From CAKAHY01 sp041848045 (GTDB lineage Bacteria > Bacillota > Clostridia > Lachnospirales > Lachnospiraceae), in assembly GCA_041848045.1 (NCBI GenBank), contig JBGZHY010000111.1, positions 5,031-69,030 on the forward strand: a stretch of 64,000 nt of DNA, given 5' to 3'. The translations under genes were made by a program, and so were the position numbers. Below are positions 41,801 through 50,942 of the stretch, piece by piece (position 1 is the first letter of the stretch; each line of letters begins with the position of its first letter). The notes under the pieces were generated by a model, which saw only the letters and a list, made by a program, of their open reading frames with translations, ran no database searches and was not told where the DNA came from.

Positions 41801-44800
41801 ACCCAGTCCGTTATTCCAAGGAGTGCAGGAACCTTCACGAGCGGTACTTTTACAGGCACTATGCCGATGGGCGCGGTAAATGTATTGTATAAGTACAAAG
41901 TAGACCCGGCAACCAGATTTACCTTCAAGGTAGAGCATGTGGACGGCAGCGGCGCAGACGTAGATACCGCAAGAACCGTTTTAAGACCGGCGGAAACCCG
42001 TGTAACGGCAGAGCCGATGAACTCTATTGCCTATACCCTGCAGAGCAAGAGCATTGTGCTGGGTGATACGGCAACGGCACCGATTATGAAGATTTCCGAT
42101 ATGGTGCCTACAGGAGAAACCGTAGGCTTTGACGCGGATGGCAGGTTTGTGGGTTATATGCCGAATCAGGATGTAACCGTTCGCTATGTATACAGACCTT
42201 CTTCCGACTATTATGTAGTACAGAAGTTTATCGATACGACAAATAATGAAAGAATCGGCAATGTAGAGGCTCATCGCTTCAATATCGGTGACAACATCAA
42301 CCTGCCGTTTGCCGGAAAGTACGGTTATACCTTCGGTTCCGGAACGGTAGATAAGCCGGCAGCGGGAAGCTTCAGCGGCTCAAGCTTTACCGGTACCATG
42401 ATTGGCAGCAATGTGAATCTGACTTATAACTTAAACAGAGATCCTGCTTTCTGGAAGACGGTGAACTATCAGGTAGCGGCGGCGCCTTATGATAAGGGAA
42501 GCGTAAGCGGCGTAACAAGCGCAAGCTTCTTGAAAAATGACGGCAGCACGGAGGGACAGGCACAGGCTCATACCTTTGCAAAGATCAAAGAGCTTGGCAA
42601 TGTGGCGACAGCTACCGCAAACCCTGCGCCATACTATAAGTTTGACGGCTGGTATAAGGATGCGGCAGGAACGGTTCGGGTAACGGATGATATGACCTTC
42701 GACGCAGACGTGACCCTGTATGCAAAATTCGTAGAGGATCCGGCTTACTGGATAGATATTCATTTTGCGGAAAATGCACACGGAAGCGTAACGGGCGCAA
42801 GAAGCCTGCATACCTATTATGACCACACCTGGGGCAATATTACGGCACCGGCAGTTACACCGGAGGTAAACTACCTCTTCGATAAGTGGACGGTGGACGG
42901 AGCAAATGTAAGCAGCTCCACAGCTTTGGAGAACGGAAAGACCTATTATGCAAACTTCAAGAAGGACCCTGCAGTTTGGGGTACGGAAGTGGGACATGCA
43001 AACCCTGTAGGCAGCTTGATGGATAACGGTAAGGGCCAGATCAAGGTGAACGGCGTATACGCAGGTAACGTATATGTGGTAACAGACTTGGACGGCACGG
43101 TAATCGATGTGATTCAGGCGCCGGCAGACGGCAGTATCAACTTTACGGATTTGTATCCGGGAACACGTTATAACGTATATGAAGGAACACCGGATACTAC
43201 GGTTGCCAAGGGAGCAAATATTTCCACGGCAACGGGAACACAGATCAGCGCACCGAAGGAGGTTTTGATTCCGGCGGTGGGCAGCAACTACAATGTAGGC
43301 TATGACCCGAGCAACGACGGAAAGGTACAGATCGTTGTTAATCCGGCAGATCCGGATTCCGATTATGCCTTGATTGACGAAAACGGCAATGTGGTACCGT
43401 ATACCGACTCTGATAACGGCTGGAAGCATGCAACGGATCCGAGCAATCCAAGAGTAGTCTTTGACAACCTTGATCCGAATGCAACCTATACCGTAGTGGC
43501 AAGAAAGAAGGGTGATACCACAAAGGCACCGCATGATAAGCTGCCGGAGGGTACAGCCATCATCGCAAACCCTGGCGATGAGTTTGAAGTTCCGAAGTAT
43601 ATTGTAGAAACCAAGGGCGGTATTGTAGAGGCGGTAGGCGATGTGACAGTCGGCACCGGTAGATATACCGAAGCCAAGAGAGGCGAACTGGTTAAGATTC
43701 ATGCAGAAGCGACGGATGCAAACGGCAATGCCTTCAAGTATTGGATTGTGATGAACGGACAGAACAGTGCCGTGGTAGGACGTATTCCTAGCCAGGATTT
43801 CCAGTTCACGATGGAAGCTAGTAACATTGTATTAAAGGCAGTTTATGAAAGAGCCGCAACACAGCCGTCTACGGCAATCGTGGAGGAGGAAATCAGAGGC
43901 GGAAACGCAGGCGATTTCGCCTTGAATCCGGATACGATTGCACGTTTGGAAAGCGAGCTGACTACAGATGCCGACAGAACCTTGATGGATGTCAACGGCG
44001 CAGATGTAAGGTATAAGCTGGTATTCAATAAGCGTGAGGCAAGCGGAGCGGAAAAAACAGCGGTGAAGGCGGTGTCCGAATCCGGCTTGAATCATGAGGA
44101 TGCACATACGGCGGCATGGGCATTGGATATTTTTGCCGAGCGCTATGTAGACGGAAGACTGGTGGCAAGAGCGACGGCCTCCGATGCGGCAGTGGCGGCA
44201 GTGGTACAGTTGAATGCAAAAGACCTTGATATGCTGGATTATGAGCTGTTTGACGTAACGGACAGCCTTGTACCGCCGATATATACGGCGCCGGATTACA
44301 ATCCGGAGGAAACCGCAGGCCTGTTCGAGTTTGACGGTAATGTAAACCACAGCTATGTTTTGGTATACTCCAAGGCCTTCAAGCTGAGCTTTGTAGATAA
44401 CAACCCTGTATTGGATCATTTGCATCTGAATGATTTGAGCAGAAACTTCTTTAAGAAGATTAAGATCAGAAGAAATGAAGCCGTGACAGATGCGGATTAC
44501 AGCTTCAGCTATGCGGATGTCCTTGCTTATGCGGACGGGGCAACACCGGTGGCTTTGGTAACGCCGTTTGAGGATATCTACGGAACCCAGTATGACTACG
44601 TAAACTGGAGCACCAAAAATATGCCGACAGACATCGCGGTATTTAATCTGGATACCCAGATTAAGAAGCATACGGTGGTATACGCATACTATGACAACAA
44701 CAGACCGCAGGTACAGCAGGCAAGAACAGACCTGACAAACCTGATCGGAGAAGCGGAAACCTTTGCGGACGATCCGTTTGTGAAGGCGGCAGATTTGGCA

Positions 44801-45535
44801 GCGCTGCGTACAGAAATTGAAAACGCAAAGGCAGTACTGGCAAAGATGCGGGACGATGCGGCAGGCAACCTAAGACAGGCAAACTATGCAGAGCTGCAGG
44901 CGGCGTTTGACAGCTTAAAGGCTCTCTTAGACAGACTGAAAGCGGAGGCGGACGCAGCGAGAAGCAATTATACCTCAAGAACCGGCGGCGGTTCCGGCGG
45001 TGGCGGCGGTTCTGCGGGAAGAGGTAAAGGAACCACGGCAAGACCTTTGGAAGCAACGGCTGAAAAGACCTTTACCCTGGGTGTAAACGGTACATGGCAG
45101 CAGGATCCGGCAACAGGCAAATACCAATACCTGATTTATGGCGGAATGCCGTTAAACAACACCTGGGGCAAGATTCAGCATGCGGATGAGAGCGGCAAAC
45201 TGGTAACCGACTGGTACTTCTTTGACGATAAGTCCAATATGGTAACCGGCTGGTACAGGGATGCAAAGACCAATACCTGGTATTTCTTAAGCACGGAAGC
45301 AGGCAAGAACAACGGTAAGATGCTGATGGGCTGGCTCAAGGATGCCAAGGGTGACTGGTACTTCCTGGATCCTGAAAGCGGCGCAATGCGCAGAGGCTGG
45401 AACCTCATCGGCGATAAGTGGTATTACTTTGCAACAAGCAATACTGCTGACGGCAGAGCGGAAGGTTCCCTGTATGTCAACACCACAACCCCTGACGGCT
45501 ACAAAGTAAATGCCAATGGCGAGTGGGTACAATAG
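38843..45535 (+). CDS. Giant multidomain cell-wall-binding surface protein (2230 aa)
   Basis: Signal peptide at 1-31. An N-terminal beta-rich region runs to about 410, then a pectin-lyase-like stretch begins at YYVDPVNGNDSSGNG. Two tandem acidic Ca-type loops follow (ESFTDTNGNGQYD and ESFTDTNGNGAWDD, about 576-604). Next are an InlB B-repeat-like unit (about 850-935), several MucBP-like repeats ending in VxYxY (about 940-1200), Listeria/Bacteroides-type repeats (about 1200-1375) and Fn3-like strands (about 1380-1590). A FIVAR-like helical spacer (about 1955-2043), a Gly/Ser linker and choline-binding-type wall repeats (about 2076-2230, end motif TTPDGYKVNANGEWVQ) close it. There is no LPxTG anchor. 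It is probably an adhesin or envelope scaffold; domain limits are approximate. Confidence 0.87.
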   Translation: MRRKILGVKRAAAALLTCAMVLQAPFAVLAGPDTNPYRTVLESDTGLIDGQPGEGMAHKHYYGGTYSDNTTQAPASVGRLQVAASYGNGNTTAYKFGWIRQGSSGSFLGWKFDFNGIIDKTVLSTEPTQETEEAYYISDQGKQGALSITYPSSDPQGFNTTLGYGVRQGTAQGGNSNQPASTIDMAVSTKQMGTLQTKRSAYSGSTTFYPEMDGEWRNGEAIKVYDNGQDMKLEVRLSVKPSPDKKYILTEYTVYNANTNVSETNPKIVDAGRTDGGRTVWFSAGTDIMIAQDDGAAVWSTEKTGTGNKIEGLHGQSNNGATYTLGSFDLLTYHPQMSLGIQKRDASDPSKLTTWVGHYRDFTQNYYTDLPATSYMPNGTNNALDSGLAYSMRFDLLPGETKTGTFAWSMKGPTYYVDPVNGNDSSGNGHMGNPYKSIKQALQTIGNRTPEIVFINVMGDIEVAETLTIPAGKDITISTTDYVKDPSSNSKVAAYPILLDSNNVRSNQVSIKRAAGFNGDMFKLGNASSALRLTDIILDGSANDTTTGALVNATAGLVDLQTGAVLKNNKINKLPESFTDTNGNGQYDAGESFTDTNGNGAWDDFAFAASAVEISGTANFSMSTGGEITGNTSYQGAAVRKQGTGSFTLGDSRNSESQEVPVLIHNNVNATGGKANTQLAVTKSEAGVVTGAENKIKVLSGLTSYSNIGIGTMSSPEKQTVPIPVVEYASGLSVIPYSVTNFPADKAPGQWTEGDTREYIDLYASEYAYKVDYVRADNGASLASSDSARYVVGKPISVAPKDLTAQGYIYSTQEITPANHGLSVDTQGRIQGYMPSDNLNIIYKYVKNAGIAKFFKNDGSGTVTEVVSAAGAVPTASLPAASRTGYTLRGWYEMTDVNGDGNYTAGTDTLAATPITESQWSTTPVQLGTKYYVAQWDIAPDTYLYDVKYQNNNSSMPITFKSEVLNKRYLDSLTAAPITVPGYVRLTQSVIPRSAGTFTSGTFTGTMPMGAVNVLYKYKVDPATRFTFKVEHVDGSGADVDTARTVLRPAETRVTAEPMNSIAYTLQSKSIVLGDTATAPIMKISDMVPTGETVGFDADGRFVGYMPNQDVTVRYVYRPSSDYYVVQKFIDTTNNERIGNVEAHRFNIGDNINLPFAGKYGYTFGSGTVDKPAAGSFSGSSFTGTMIGSNVNLTYNLNRDPAFWKTVNYQVAAAPYDKGSVSGVTSASFLKNDGSTEGQAQAHTFAKIKELGNVATATANPAPYYKFDGWYKDAAGTVRVTDDMTFDADVTLYAKFVEDPAYWIDIHFAENAHGSVTGARSLHTYYDHTWGNITAPAVTPEVNYLFDKWTVDGANVSSSTALENGKTYYANFKKDPAVWGTEVGHANPVGSLMDNGKGQIKVNGVYAGNVYVVTDLDGTVIDVIQAPADGSINFTDLYPGTRYNVYEGTPDTTVAKGANISTATGTQISAPKEVLIPAVGSNYNVGYDPSNDGKVQIVVNPADPDSDYALIDENGNVVPYTDSDNGWKHATDPSNPRVVFDNLDPNATYTVVARKKGDTTKAPHDKLPEGTAIIANPGDEFEVPKYIVETKGGIVEAVGDVTVGTGRYTEAKRGELVKIHAEATDANGNAFKYWIVMNGQNSAVVGRIPSQDFQFTMEASNIVLKAVYERAATQPSTAIVEEEIRGGNAGDFALNPDTIARLESELTTDADRTLMDVNGADVRYKLVFNKREASGAEKTAVKAVSESGLNHEDAHTAAWALDIFAERYVDGRLVARATASDAAVAAVVQLNAKDLDMLDYELFDVTDSLVPPIYTAPDYNPEETAGLFEFDGNVNHSYVLVYSKAFKLSFVDNNPVLDHLHLNDLSRNFFKKIKIRRNEAVTDADYSFSYADVLAYADGATPVALVTPFEDIYGTQYDYVNWSTKNMPTDIAVFNLDTQIKKHTVVYAYYDNNRPQVQQARTDLTNLIGEAETFADDPFVKAADLAALRTEIENAKAVLAKMRDDAAGNLRQANYAELQAAFDSLKALLDRLKAEADAARSNYTSRTGGGSGGGGGSAGRGKGTTARPLEATAEKTFTLGVNGTWQQDPATGKYQYLIYGGMPLNNTWGKIQHADESGKLVTDWYFFDDKSNMVTGWYRDAKTNTWYFLSTEAGKNNGKMLMGWLKDAKGDWYFLDPESGAMRRGWNLIGDKWYYFATSNTADGRAEGSLYVNTTTPDGYKVNANGEWVQ
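40567..40652 (+). repeat. Tandem Ca-loop repeat inside the giant surface protein
   Basis: Two near-identical units encode ESFTDTNGNG..D-type loops 16 residues apart (DNA copies start near 40570 and 40615). Their Asp/Asn spacing resembles EF-hand or thrombospondin-3-type Ca sites. A third related loop, DVNGDGNYTAGTD, occurs near 41530. Confidence 0.65.
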
Positions 45536-45552
45536 AGTAATAAAGGAAGGCA

Positions 45553-48500
45553 ATGATGAAAAAAAATAAATTAAAGAAAGGCATTGCCGGTCTGATGGCG
45601 GTGAGCGTGGCGGCAACCACGCTCCTTGCGCCGCTGACGGCATTTGCGGCGAACAGGCAAAATATTCATTTTGATTTGGGGATATACAAAACCTTTGAGA
45701 ATAAGACCCTGCCGAGTCTGCAACCGGGCAGTCACACCATGGTAAAGGATGCCTATACGGACCGTAATTTATATCCGGCGGATACCGGTGCAAACGGGCA
45801 GGATCCAAGTTCGGTGGATGCTGCCAATGCCCTGGAGCTTCCTTGGTGGAACGGGGATTGGACGGGCTACTATGCAAAGATTGTAGCAGGAACAGCAACG
45901 GCGGGAGATAAGCCTACGGTAACCTGGAATGGAGATCCTTTCAATTTCCCGGGTTATACCCTGGTTTCCTGGGTGGAGTCTACGGGCGTAACGGAAAACA
46001 AAGTCAATAAAATTGCCAAGGACTTTCCGTACAGGGACATTACCTATAAGGCGAAGTATAAGAGCGACGGTACTACTTATAAAATAACGACCAAGTATGA
46101 GGCGGCAACGGGAGCACAGCCGCCGCTCAACGGTAACTCGGATACCGTAGCGGTTACACGTAAGGTAATGGTAACCTATCAGGCTCCGATTTTGAACGTG
46201 CCGGGATATAAGGCAACACTGGATGATGCGGATATTAAGATCTATGAGCCGAATACGAGTACTCCGGTAAACAAGCACTACAATACGGTGTACGGCTGGA
46301 CGAAAACGGCGGACCAGTATTTCTTCGGACAGGCCTTCAATAAGGACCTGGAGATTACTTATCGCTATGCCGTAGACACGGCAAAGAAATTCAGCGTGGA
46401 TGCAGAGCATGTTATTTTGGATGCGGCAGGCAGTATTGCCAATGTAACCACGAAGAGAGAAAGCTTTAATGCAGAACAGACCATCACGGGAGTAGAGCCT
46501 CTGGCCTCATTGATTACGGCTCCAAGCGGTCAGCAGCCAAGGTATATTCTGGTGACGGCAGACGGCGCCGGCAACGAGAAAGCGCCGGCAATTACCGCCG
46601 GAACCACGGCAAACCAGACGGATCATATCGCTGCCTTTACCGGAAGCTTAAATGCGAGTACCTATGCCTTGACAGGCAGTATGCCGAACCAGCCGATGGC
46701 GGTGAAGTATGTATATAAGCCTAATCCGAATTATAAGCTGAACATTACCATTCGCTATGAGGATGAGGACGGCAAGAGATTGACCCAGGATGTATTGGAT
46801 GCGGCAGGTATTACAAACATGACCGTAACCCCGGACAATGCGATTGTATACGAATTGAATCCGAATACATCCACAACGGCTCCGCTTCCGGATTTGACTG
46901 CCAAGGGATATCAGGCGACACCGGGATATTCCATCACCGTCAATGCCCTGGATGCAGGTGCGGTTTCCGTTTCAGGCAACAGCTTGAGCATCGGTATGAA
47001 TGAAACCAGCTATGAGATTAAGGTAGTATATGCAAAGAATCCGGCGAACTGGGGACAGGTGCTCTTTGACAATGACGGTAATTTGACCCTGAAGAGTGCG
47101 GCAAATTCGGCAGATGAGTATGACCCTTCCGCAGAGCCGATTGAGCTGGAGAAAAATGCGGCAGGCAATATTCCGCTGACGCAGGCGGTAGTAAATACCT
47201 TCCCGAATATCGTGCCGGATACAGGCTACGAGATAGAGGGCTACTATGTGGGAAGCACCAAGGTTGTTGATGAGAACAAAAACCTGATCGGCGGTTCTTA
47301 CGAGTTGGCAGCGACCAATAATACCTATAAGCTGACGGCAAAGGTAAAGAAGAATGCAAACTGGAAGGATTATGTCTTTACTTATGACGGCGGCAGCAAC
47401 GGCTCTATGGCGAATTATCCGAAGACCGTAAGCCTGTATCCGATGGATGCAAGCGGCAATCCGAGAACGATTATGTGGCCGGATCTGGATCCGACCAATC
47501 CTGCTCCGCAACCGGAATTTACCGGTTTGGTACCGGAGGCATTTGCAGATACGGGTTATGAAATCAGATGGTATGATGCCAATGATAATCAGCTGGACGG
47601 TCTGACCGACATTGTCAGCTATCCGGCAGGTTCCGTCTTTACGGCAAAGGCTGTATCCAATCAGCCGACGGTGTTGAATCAGGTAAATGCAAGCGGCAAT
47701 ATCAGTACGACGGACGGTGCGGCGCAGCTTGTGGTACCGACAACAGGCTTGAATCCTGATCCTGCGGTATGGTATGTGGTTACCGACGCAAGCGGTAATG
47801 TCATCAAGAAGATCAGAAATACGGATTTGGCGACGGCAGGCGGCATTATCAGCGGCACAGAGATTCTGCCGGATACGGAATATCAGATCTATGAGGTATC
47901 ACCGACAGCTAACATCAATGTAGGAGATCCGATTACCAATATACCGTCAGCGGACGTATCCGTGGCGACAAGGGTAAGGACGCCGGTAGCGGTAGATCCG
48001 CAGATAAGCCTTGATCCGGCTGACAACAGCAAAACACAGGCGGTTTTCAGACCGGTAACTCCGGGTATGGAATATGCAGTAATTGCACCGGACGGAACGG
48101 TATTTACGACATGGACAACGCCGACAGGCAACGAGTTGACGGTACCGGGCTTAGATCCGGATACGAATTATAAGCTGGTGGTAAGACCGGCAGGCAGCAC
48201 GGATCCGGAAAGCTCCCGCTTACCGGGTATGGAGTTCAGAACCCTGCCAAGAGCAGCCAATAATGAGTTGCGTTTTATCAATCCGGCAGATATCGAAGTG
48301 TTATCACCGGCAAACTTGAGCCTCAGCAATGTTCCGACAGGAACCGTAATCAGACTGAAGGCAAAAGCCATCAACAGCAACGGCGATGTGTTCGTAGGTC
48401 CGAGCGGCTGGAAAGCGGTACTGGGAACTTTGGGTTCTACGACGGATGACGGAAACACCGTTATTGAATTTAGAATGCCGGCAGGACTTTTGGTTCTGCA

Positions 48501-50076
48501 GGCGGAGTACAGCTCTTCCAATGCGAATGTAAGCTGGGAGCCTGCATCTGCTTCCGATGCAGTCGGAGCACTGGGGCCTTTGGGTGTCATTAACCCGAAT
48601 ATCGGTAATACGGCGACGGGAGTGTTCCGGGTAAGGGTAAACAGACAGCCGGCTTCTCCAAGTGATGCAAGAGCTGTGCAGGCAGTAGTGGACGGAAATT
48701 ACACCGCTATGTTTGAAATCACCGTAAAGGTGGAAAAGAAAAATGCAGCTGGCGTATGGGAGGATTATACAGATCCGGATGTGGAGGATATAGAGGTCTT
48801 TGTATCCACCGGACTTTTATCTCATGATTTGAGAACTTATGTGATGCATGACATGGTATCGGGCGGTGCTCCGTCAGAAACCGCAGGAGATTATCAGACC
48901 GTGGTGAATAATGCAAATTATGCGGGTACTTATTCCCATAAGTTTGTAAACGGTGTGAAGTATCTCTTCGGCTATAAGGAGCCGGCGTCCTACAGCATCA
49001 GGATTCGAAATGCAAAGGACAACACAAGTATTGCTGCGTTCAAGGCAGAGGAGAATAAGAGCTTAAGTGATTATAAACATATCTATGAAGATCGCGTAAT
49101 GAGTATCGCCGAAGTCGACAGAAACGGCGTGACATGGACTTATGTAGGACTCAGCTCCGATAAAGATACCTTTGTTCCTTATGATGAGAACCTGATGATT
49201 CGTTCCGATGAGCTTTTATATGCCTTCTATGAAAATGACAGAGATGCCAGAAATCAGGCGGCGGATAATTTGAGCAGTCTGATCAACAGAGTAAAGCTTT
49301 TGGATGCGAACGGAGTACTGCAAACGGAGATTGCTGCTGCAGAGGCGCAATTGAATAAGACCAGTCCGAGAAAAGCAAGCAGGGCAGAGCTTTTGCAGGC
49401 TCTGGCAGATTTGACGACAGCACTCAACAGGCTGACAGGCTCCAATTCCGGCGGAAGCGGCGGAAGTAGCGGCGGTGGCGGCGGTACAACCCGCAGCAAT
49501 ACAGGAAACCTGCCGCAGAATAACGGTATCAGTACCTATACCACTTATCAGGTGGGAACAGACGGAAACTGGAGATTGCTGGATGAGAATAAGCATATCT
49601 GGAAGTTTGAAACCAACAATACACAGTCTGTTACGGGATGGGCAAATTTGGCGTACACCTATAACGGTGTAAAGAAGATTGAAACCTATCACTTCGGTGC
49701 AGACGGCGTAATGGATTCCGGCTGGTTCAAGGATGAAGCAGGCAAGTGGTATTATTTGTCAGAAGATCATGACGGTTTCTTCGGTATGTTAATCAGAGGC
49801 TGGCATAAGGACAGCAAGGACGGCAGATGGTACTATCTGTCTACGACAAACGGTGCAATGCATACGGGCTGGAATAAGATTGCCGATGTTTGGTACTTCT
49901 TAAATCCTGACAATCATGTGGAGCCTACATGGAGATTCAACGAAACAACGCAGAAGTGGGAATATATCGGAAACGCGACGATTAGACCGCTTGGCTCCAT
50001 GTATCAGAATGAATTGACGCCGGACGGCTATTATGTCAATGAAAGCGGTGCTTGGGTAAAGGAAGAATTACAGTAA
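45553..50076 (+). CDS. Large multidomain cell-wall-binding surface protein (1507 aa)
   Basis: Signal peptide at 1-32 (cut after LTAFAA). MucBP-like repeats (about 170-500, for example ITYRYAVD and MAVKYVYKPNPNY) and beta-rich and Fn3-like regions (about 500-1000, YVVTDASGNVI, DTEYQIYEV) follow. Further domains lead to a helical FIVAR-like spacer (about 1226-1296), a Gly/Ser linker (GSGGSSGGGGGTT) and choline-binding-type wall repeats (about 1326-1503, end motif LTPDGYYVNESGAWV). Its C-terminal two-thirds run in the same domain order as the 2230-aa neighbour 17 nt upstream, so the two arose by duplication. No sortase motif is seen. A terminator follows. Confidence 0.87.
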   Translation: MMKKNKLKKGIAGLMAVSVAATTLLAPLTAFAANRQNIHFDLGIYKTFENKTLPSLQPGSHTMVKDAYTDRNLYPADTGANGQDPSSVDAANALELPWWNGDWTGYYAKIVAGTATAGDKPTVTWNGDPFNFPGYTLVSWVESTGVTENKVNKIAKDFPYRDITYKAKYKSDGTTYKITTKYEAATGAQPPLNGNSDTVAVTRKVMVTYQAPILNVPGYKATLDDADIKIYEPNTSTPVNKHYNTVYGWTKTADQYFFGQAFNKDLEITYRYAVDTAKKFSVDAEHVILDAAGSIANVTTKRESFNAEQTITGVEPLASLITAPSGQQPRYILVTADGAGNEKAPAITAGTTANQTDHIAAFTGSLNASTYALTGSMPNQPMAVKYVYKPNPNYKLNITIRYEDEDGKRLTQDVLDAAGITNMTVTPDNAIVYELNPNTSTTAPLPDLTAKGYQATPGYSITVNALDAGAVSVSGNSLSIGMNETSYEIKVVYAKNPANWGQVLFDNDGNLTLKSAANSADEYDPSAEPIELEKNAAGNIPLTQAVVNTFPNIVPDTGYEIEGYYVGSTKVVDENKNLIGGSYELAATNNTYKLTAKVKKNANWKDYVFTYDGGSNGSMANYPKTVSLYPMDASGNPRTIMWPDLDPTNPAPQPEFTGLVPEAFADTGYEIRWYDANDNQLDGLTDIVSYPAGSVFTAKAVSNQPTVLNQVNASGNISTTDGAAQLVVPTTGLNPDPAVWYVVTDASGNVIKKIRNTDLATAGGIISGTEILPDTEYQIYEVSPTANINVGDPITNIPSADVSVATRVRTPVAVDPQISLDPADNSKTQAVFRPVTPGMEYAVIAPDGTVFTTWTTPTGNELTVPGLDPDTNYKLVVRPAGSTDPESSRLPGMEFRTLPRAANNELRFINPADIEVLSPANLSLSNVPTGTVIRLKAKAINSNGDVFVGPSGWKAVLGTLGSTTDDGNTVIEFRMPAGLLVLQAEYSSSNANVSWEPASASDAVGALGPLGVINPNIGNTATGVFRVRVNRQPASPSDARAVQAVVDGNYTAMFEITVKVEKKNAAGVWEDYTDPDVEDIEVFVSTGLLSHDLRTYVMHDMVSGGAPSETAGDYQTVVNNANYAGTYSHKFVNGVKYLFGYKEPASYSIRIRNAKDNTSIAAFKAEENKSLSDYKHIYEDRVMSIAEVDRNGVTWTYVGLSSDKDTFVPYDENLMIRSDELLYAFYENDRDARNQAADNLSSLINRVKLLDANGVLQTEIAAAEAQLNKTSPRKASRAELLQALADLTTALNRLTGSNSGGSGGSSGGGGGTTRSNTGNLPQNNGISTYTTYQVGTDGNWRLLDENKHIWKFETNNTQSVTGWANLAYTYNGVKKIETYHFGADGVMDSGWFKDEAGKWYYLSEDHDGFFGMLIRGWHKDSKDGRWYYLSTTNGAMHTGWNKIADVWYFLNPDNHVEPTWRFNETTQKWEYIGNATIRPLGSMYQNELTPDGYYVNESGAWVKEELQ

Positions 50077-50120
50077 GCGGCTTTCCAAAGATTTAGGTTT
50101 TGTGATATTTTTTATAAAAT

Positions 50121-50170
50121 GGCAGGAGTCCGACAGGCGGGAAAACCCGTCTGCCGGGGCTCCTGTTTTG
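50121..50170 (+). terminator. Intrinsic terminator after the surface-protein genes
   Basis: CAGGAG (50123-50128) pairs with CTCCTG (50160-50165), with an inner GGCGGG..CCCGTC stem around AAAA, followed by TTTTG. It separates the surface genes from the polysaccharide operon. Confidence 0.85.
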
Positions 50171-50226
50171 TATTCCGGAAAAGTTTAAAATTTACTTGAG
50201 ATTATTTTAATATGTGCTTGGGGTAC

Positions 50227-50255
50227 TTGTGGATAGGAGAGGGGTATAGTATAGT
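50227..50255 (+). promoter_or_regulatory. Candidate promoter of the polysaccharide operon
   Basis: TTGTGG (50227-50232) and TATAGT (50250-50255) with a 17-nt spacer, 46 nt upstream of the first gene. A second overlapping TATAGT lies at 50245. Confidence 0.45.
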
Positions 50256-50301
50256 GGTGCACGAACGCAGAACTGTATAAATGAAATGGGGGTTTTAGAG
50301 T

Positions 50302-50907
50302 ATGGGAGAGCGTACCGGGCAAGCGGAAGAAAAGGGCTTGTCATTTGTTTTGATGTCTGTAAAAAAGAGAATAGGATGGATATTGCTGGCGGGCGTATTG
50401 GGCTTTGTGGGAAGCTTGTTATACAGCCGCTTTCTTGTCGTTCCGCAATATACCTCCACGGCACTTTTGTATGTTGTGCCGAAGGAAGGAGAGGTTGTGC
50501 GCCTTCCGGATTTGGAAATGGGAACGCAGTTGACGGAGGATTATAAGGTACTGATATCCGGACGTTTCGTCTTGCAGAGTTTGATACAAGCATTAGATCT
50601 GCAGACGGATTATGAACAAATCAAAAGAAAAGTGGAAGTCAGAAATCCGAAAGGAACCAGGATATTGGAATTGTCCGTTTCCGACGCGCAGCCGGAGATG
50701 GCAAAAAAAATGGCGGATGAGCTGGCGGCTTTGTCCATGACTTACATTAGTCAGGTTATGGATATGCAGGCGCCTAAGCTGATTGAGAGCGCTAATCTGC
50801 CGACTGCTCCTTCCGCACCGCATGTTCCGAAGATCCTTTGTGTATCTACGGTATTTGCCTTGTTTTGCGGGACGGCGCTGAGTGTTTTAACGGCGAGAAG
50901 AGTTTGA
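50302..50907 (+). CDS. Wzz/YveK-type polysaccharide chain-length protein
   Basis: A 201-aa membrane protein with two transmembrane helices (about 28-47 and 172-192) flanking an extracytoplasmic domain (VPQYTSTALLYVVPKEGE, MKKMADELA-type helix) and a Pro-rich stretch (NLPTAPSAPHVPK) before the second helix, the Wzz signature. It sets polymer length and, in Gram-positives, normally activates a separate tyrosine kinase (CapB/YwqD). No kinase or phosphatase gene is found in this cluster, so regulation must differ or be encoded elsewhere. Confidence 0.87.
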   Translation: MGERTGQAEEKGLSFVLMSVKKRIGWILLAGVLGFVGSLLYSRFLVVPQYTSTALLYVVPKEGEVVRLPDLEMGTQLTEDYKVLISGRFVLQSLIQALDLQTDYEQIKRKVEVRNPKGTRILELSVSDAQPEMAKKMADELAALSMTYISQVMDMQAPKLIESANLPTAPSAPHVPKILCVSTVFALFCGTALSVLTARRV

Positions 50908-50942
50908 ACAGAGTTCCTTGGAAATGAGGGAAGGTGGGGGAT

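Noticed and set aside
42431..43702. Long open frame (423 codons) on the minus strand opposite the giant surface gene
   Set aside because: It is rich in Cys, Arg and His, has no ribosome site or recognisable domain, and lies wholly inside a well-supported gene.
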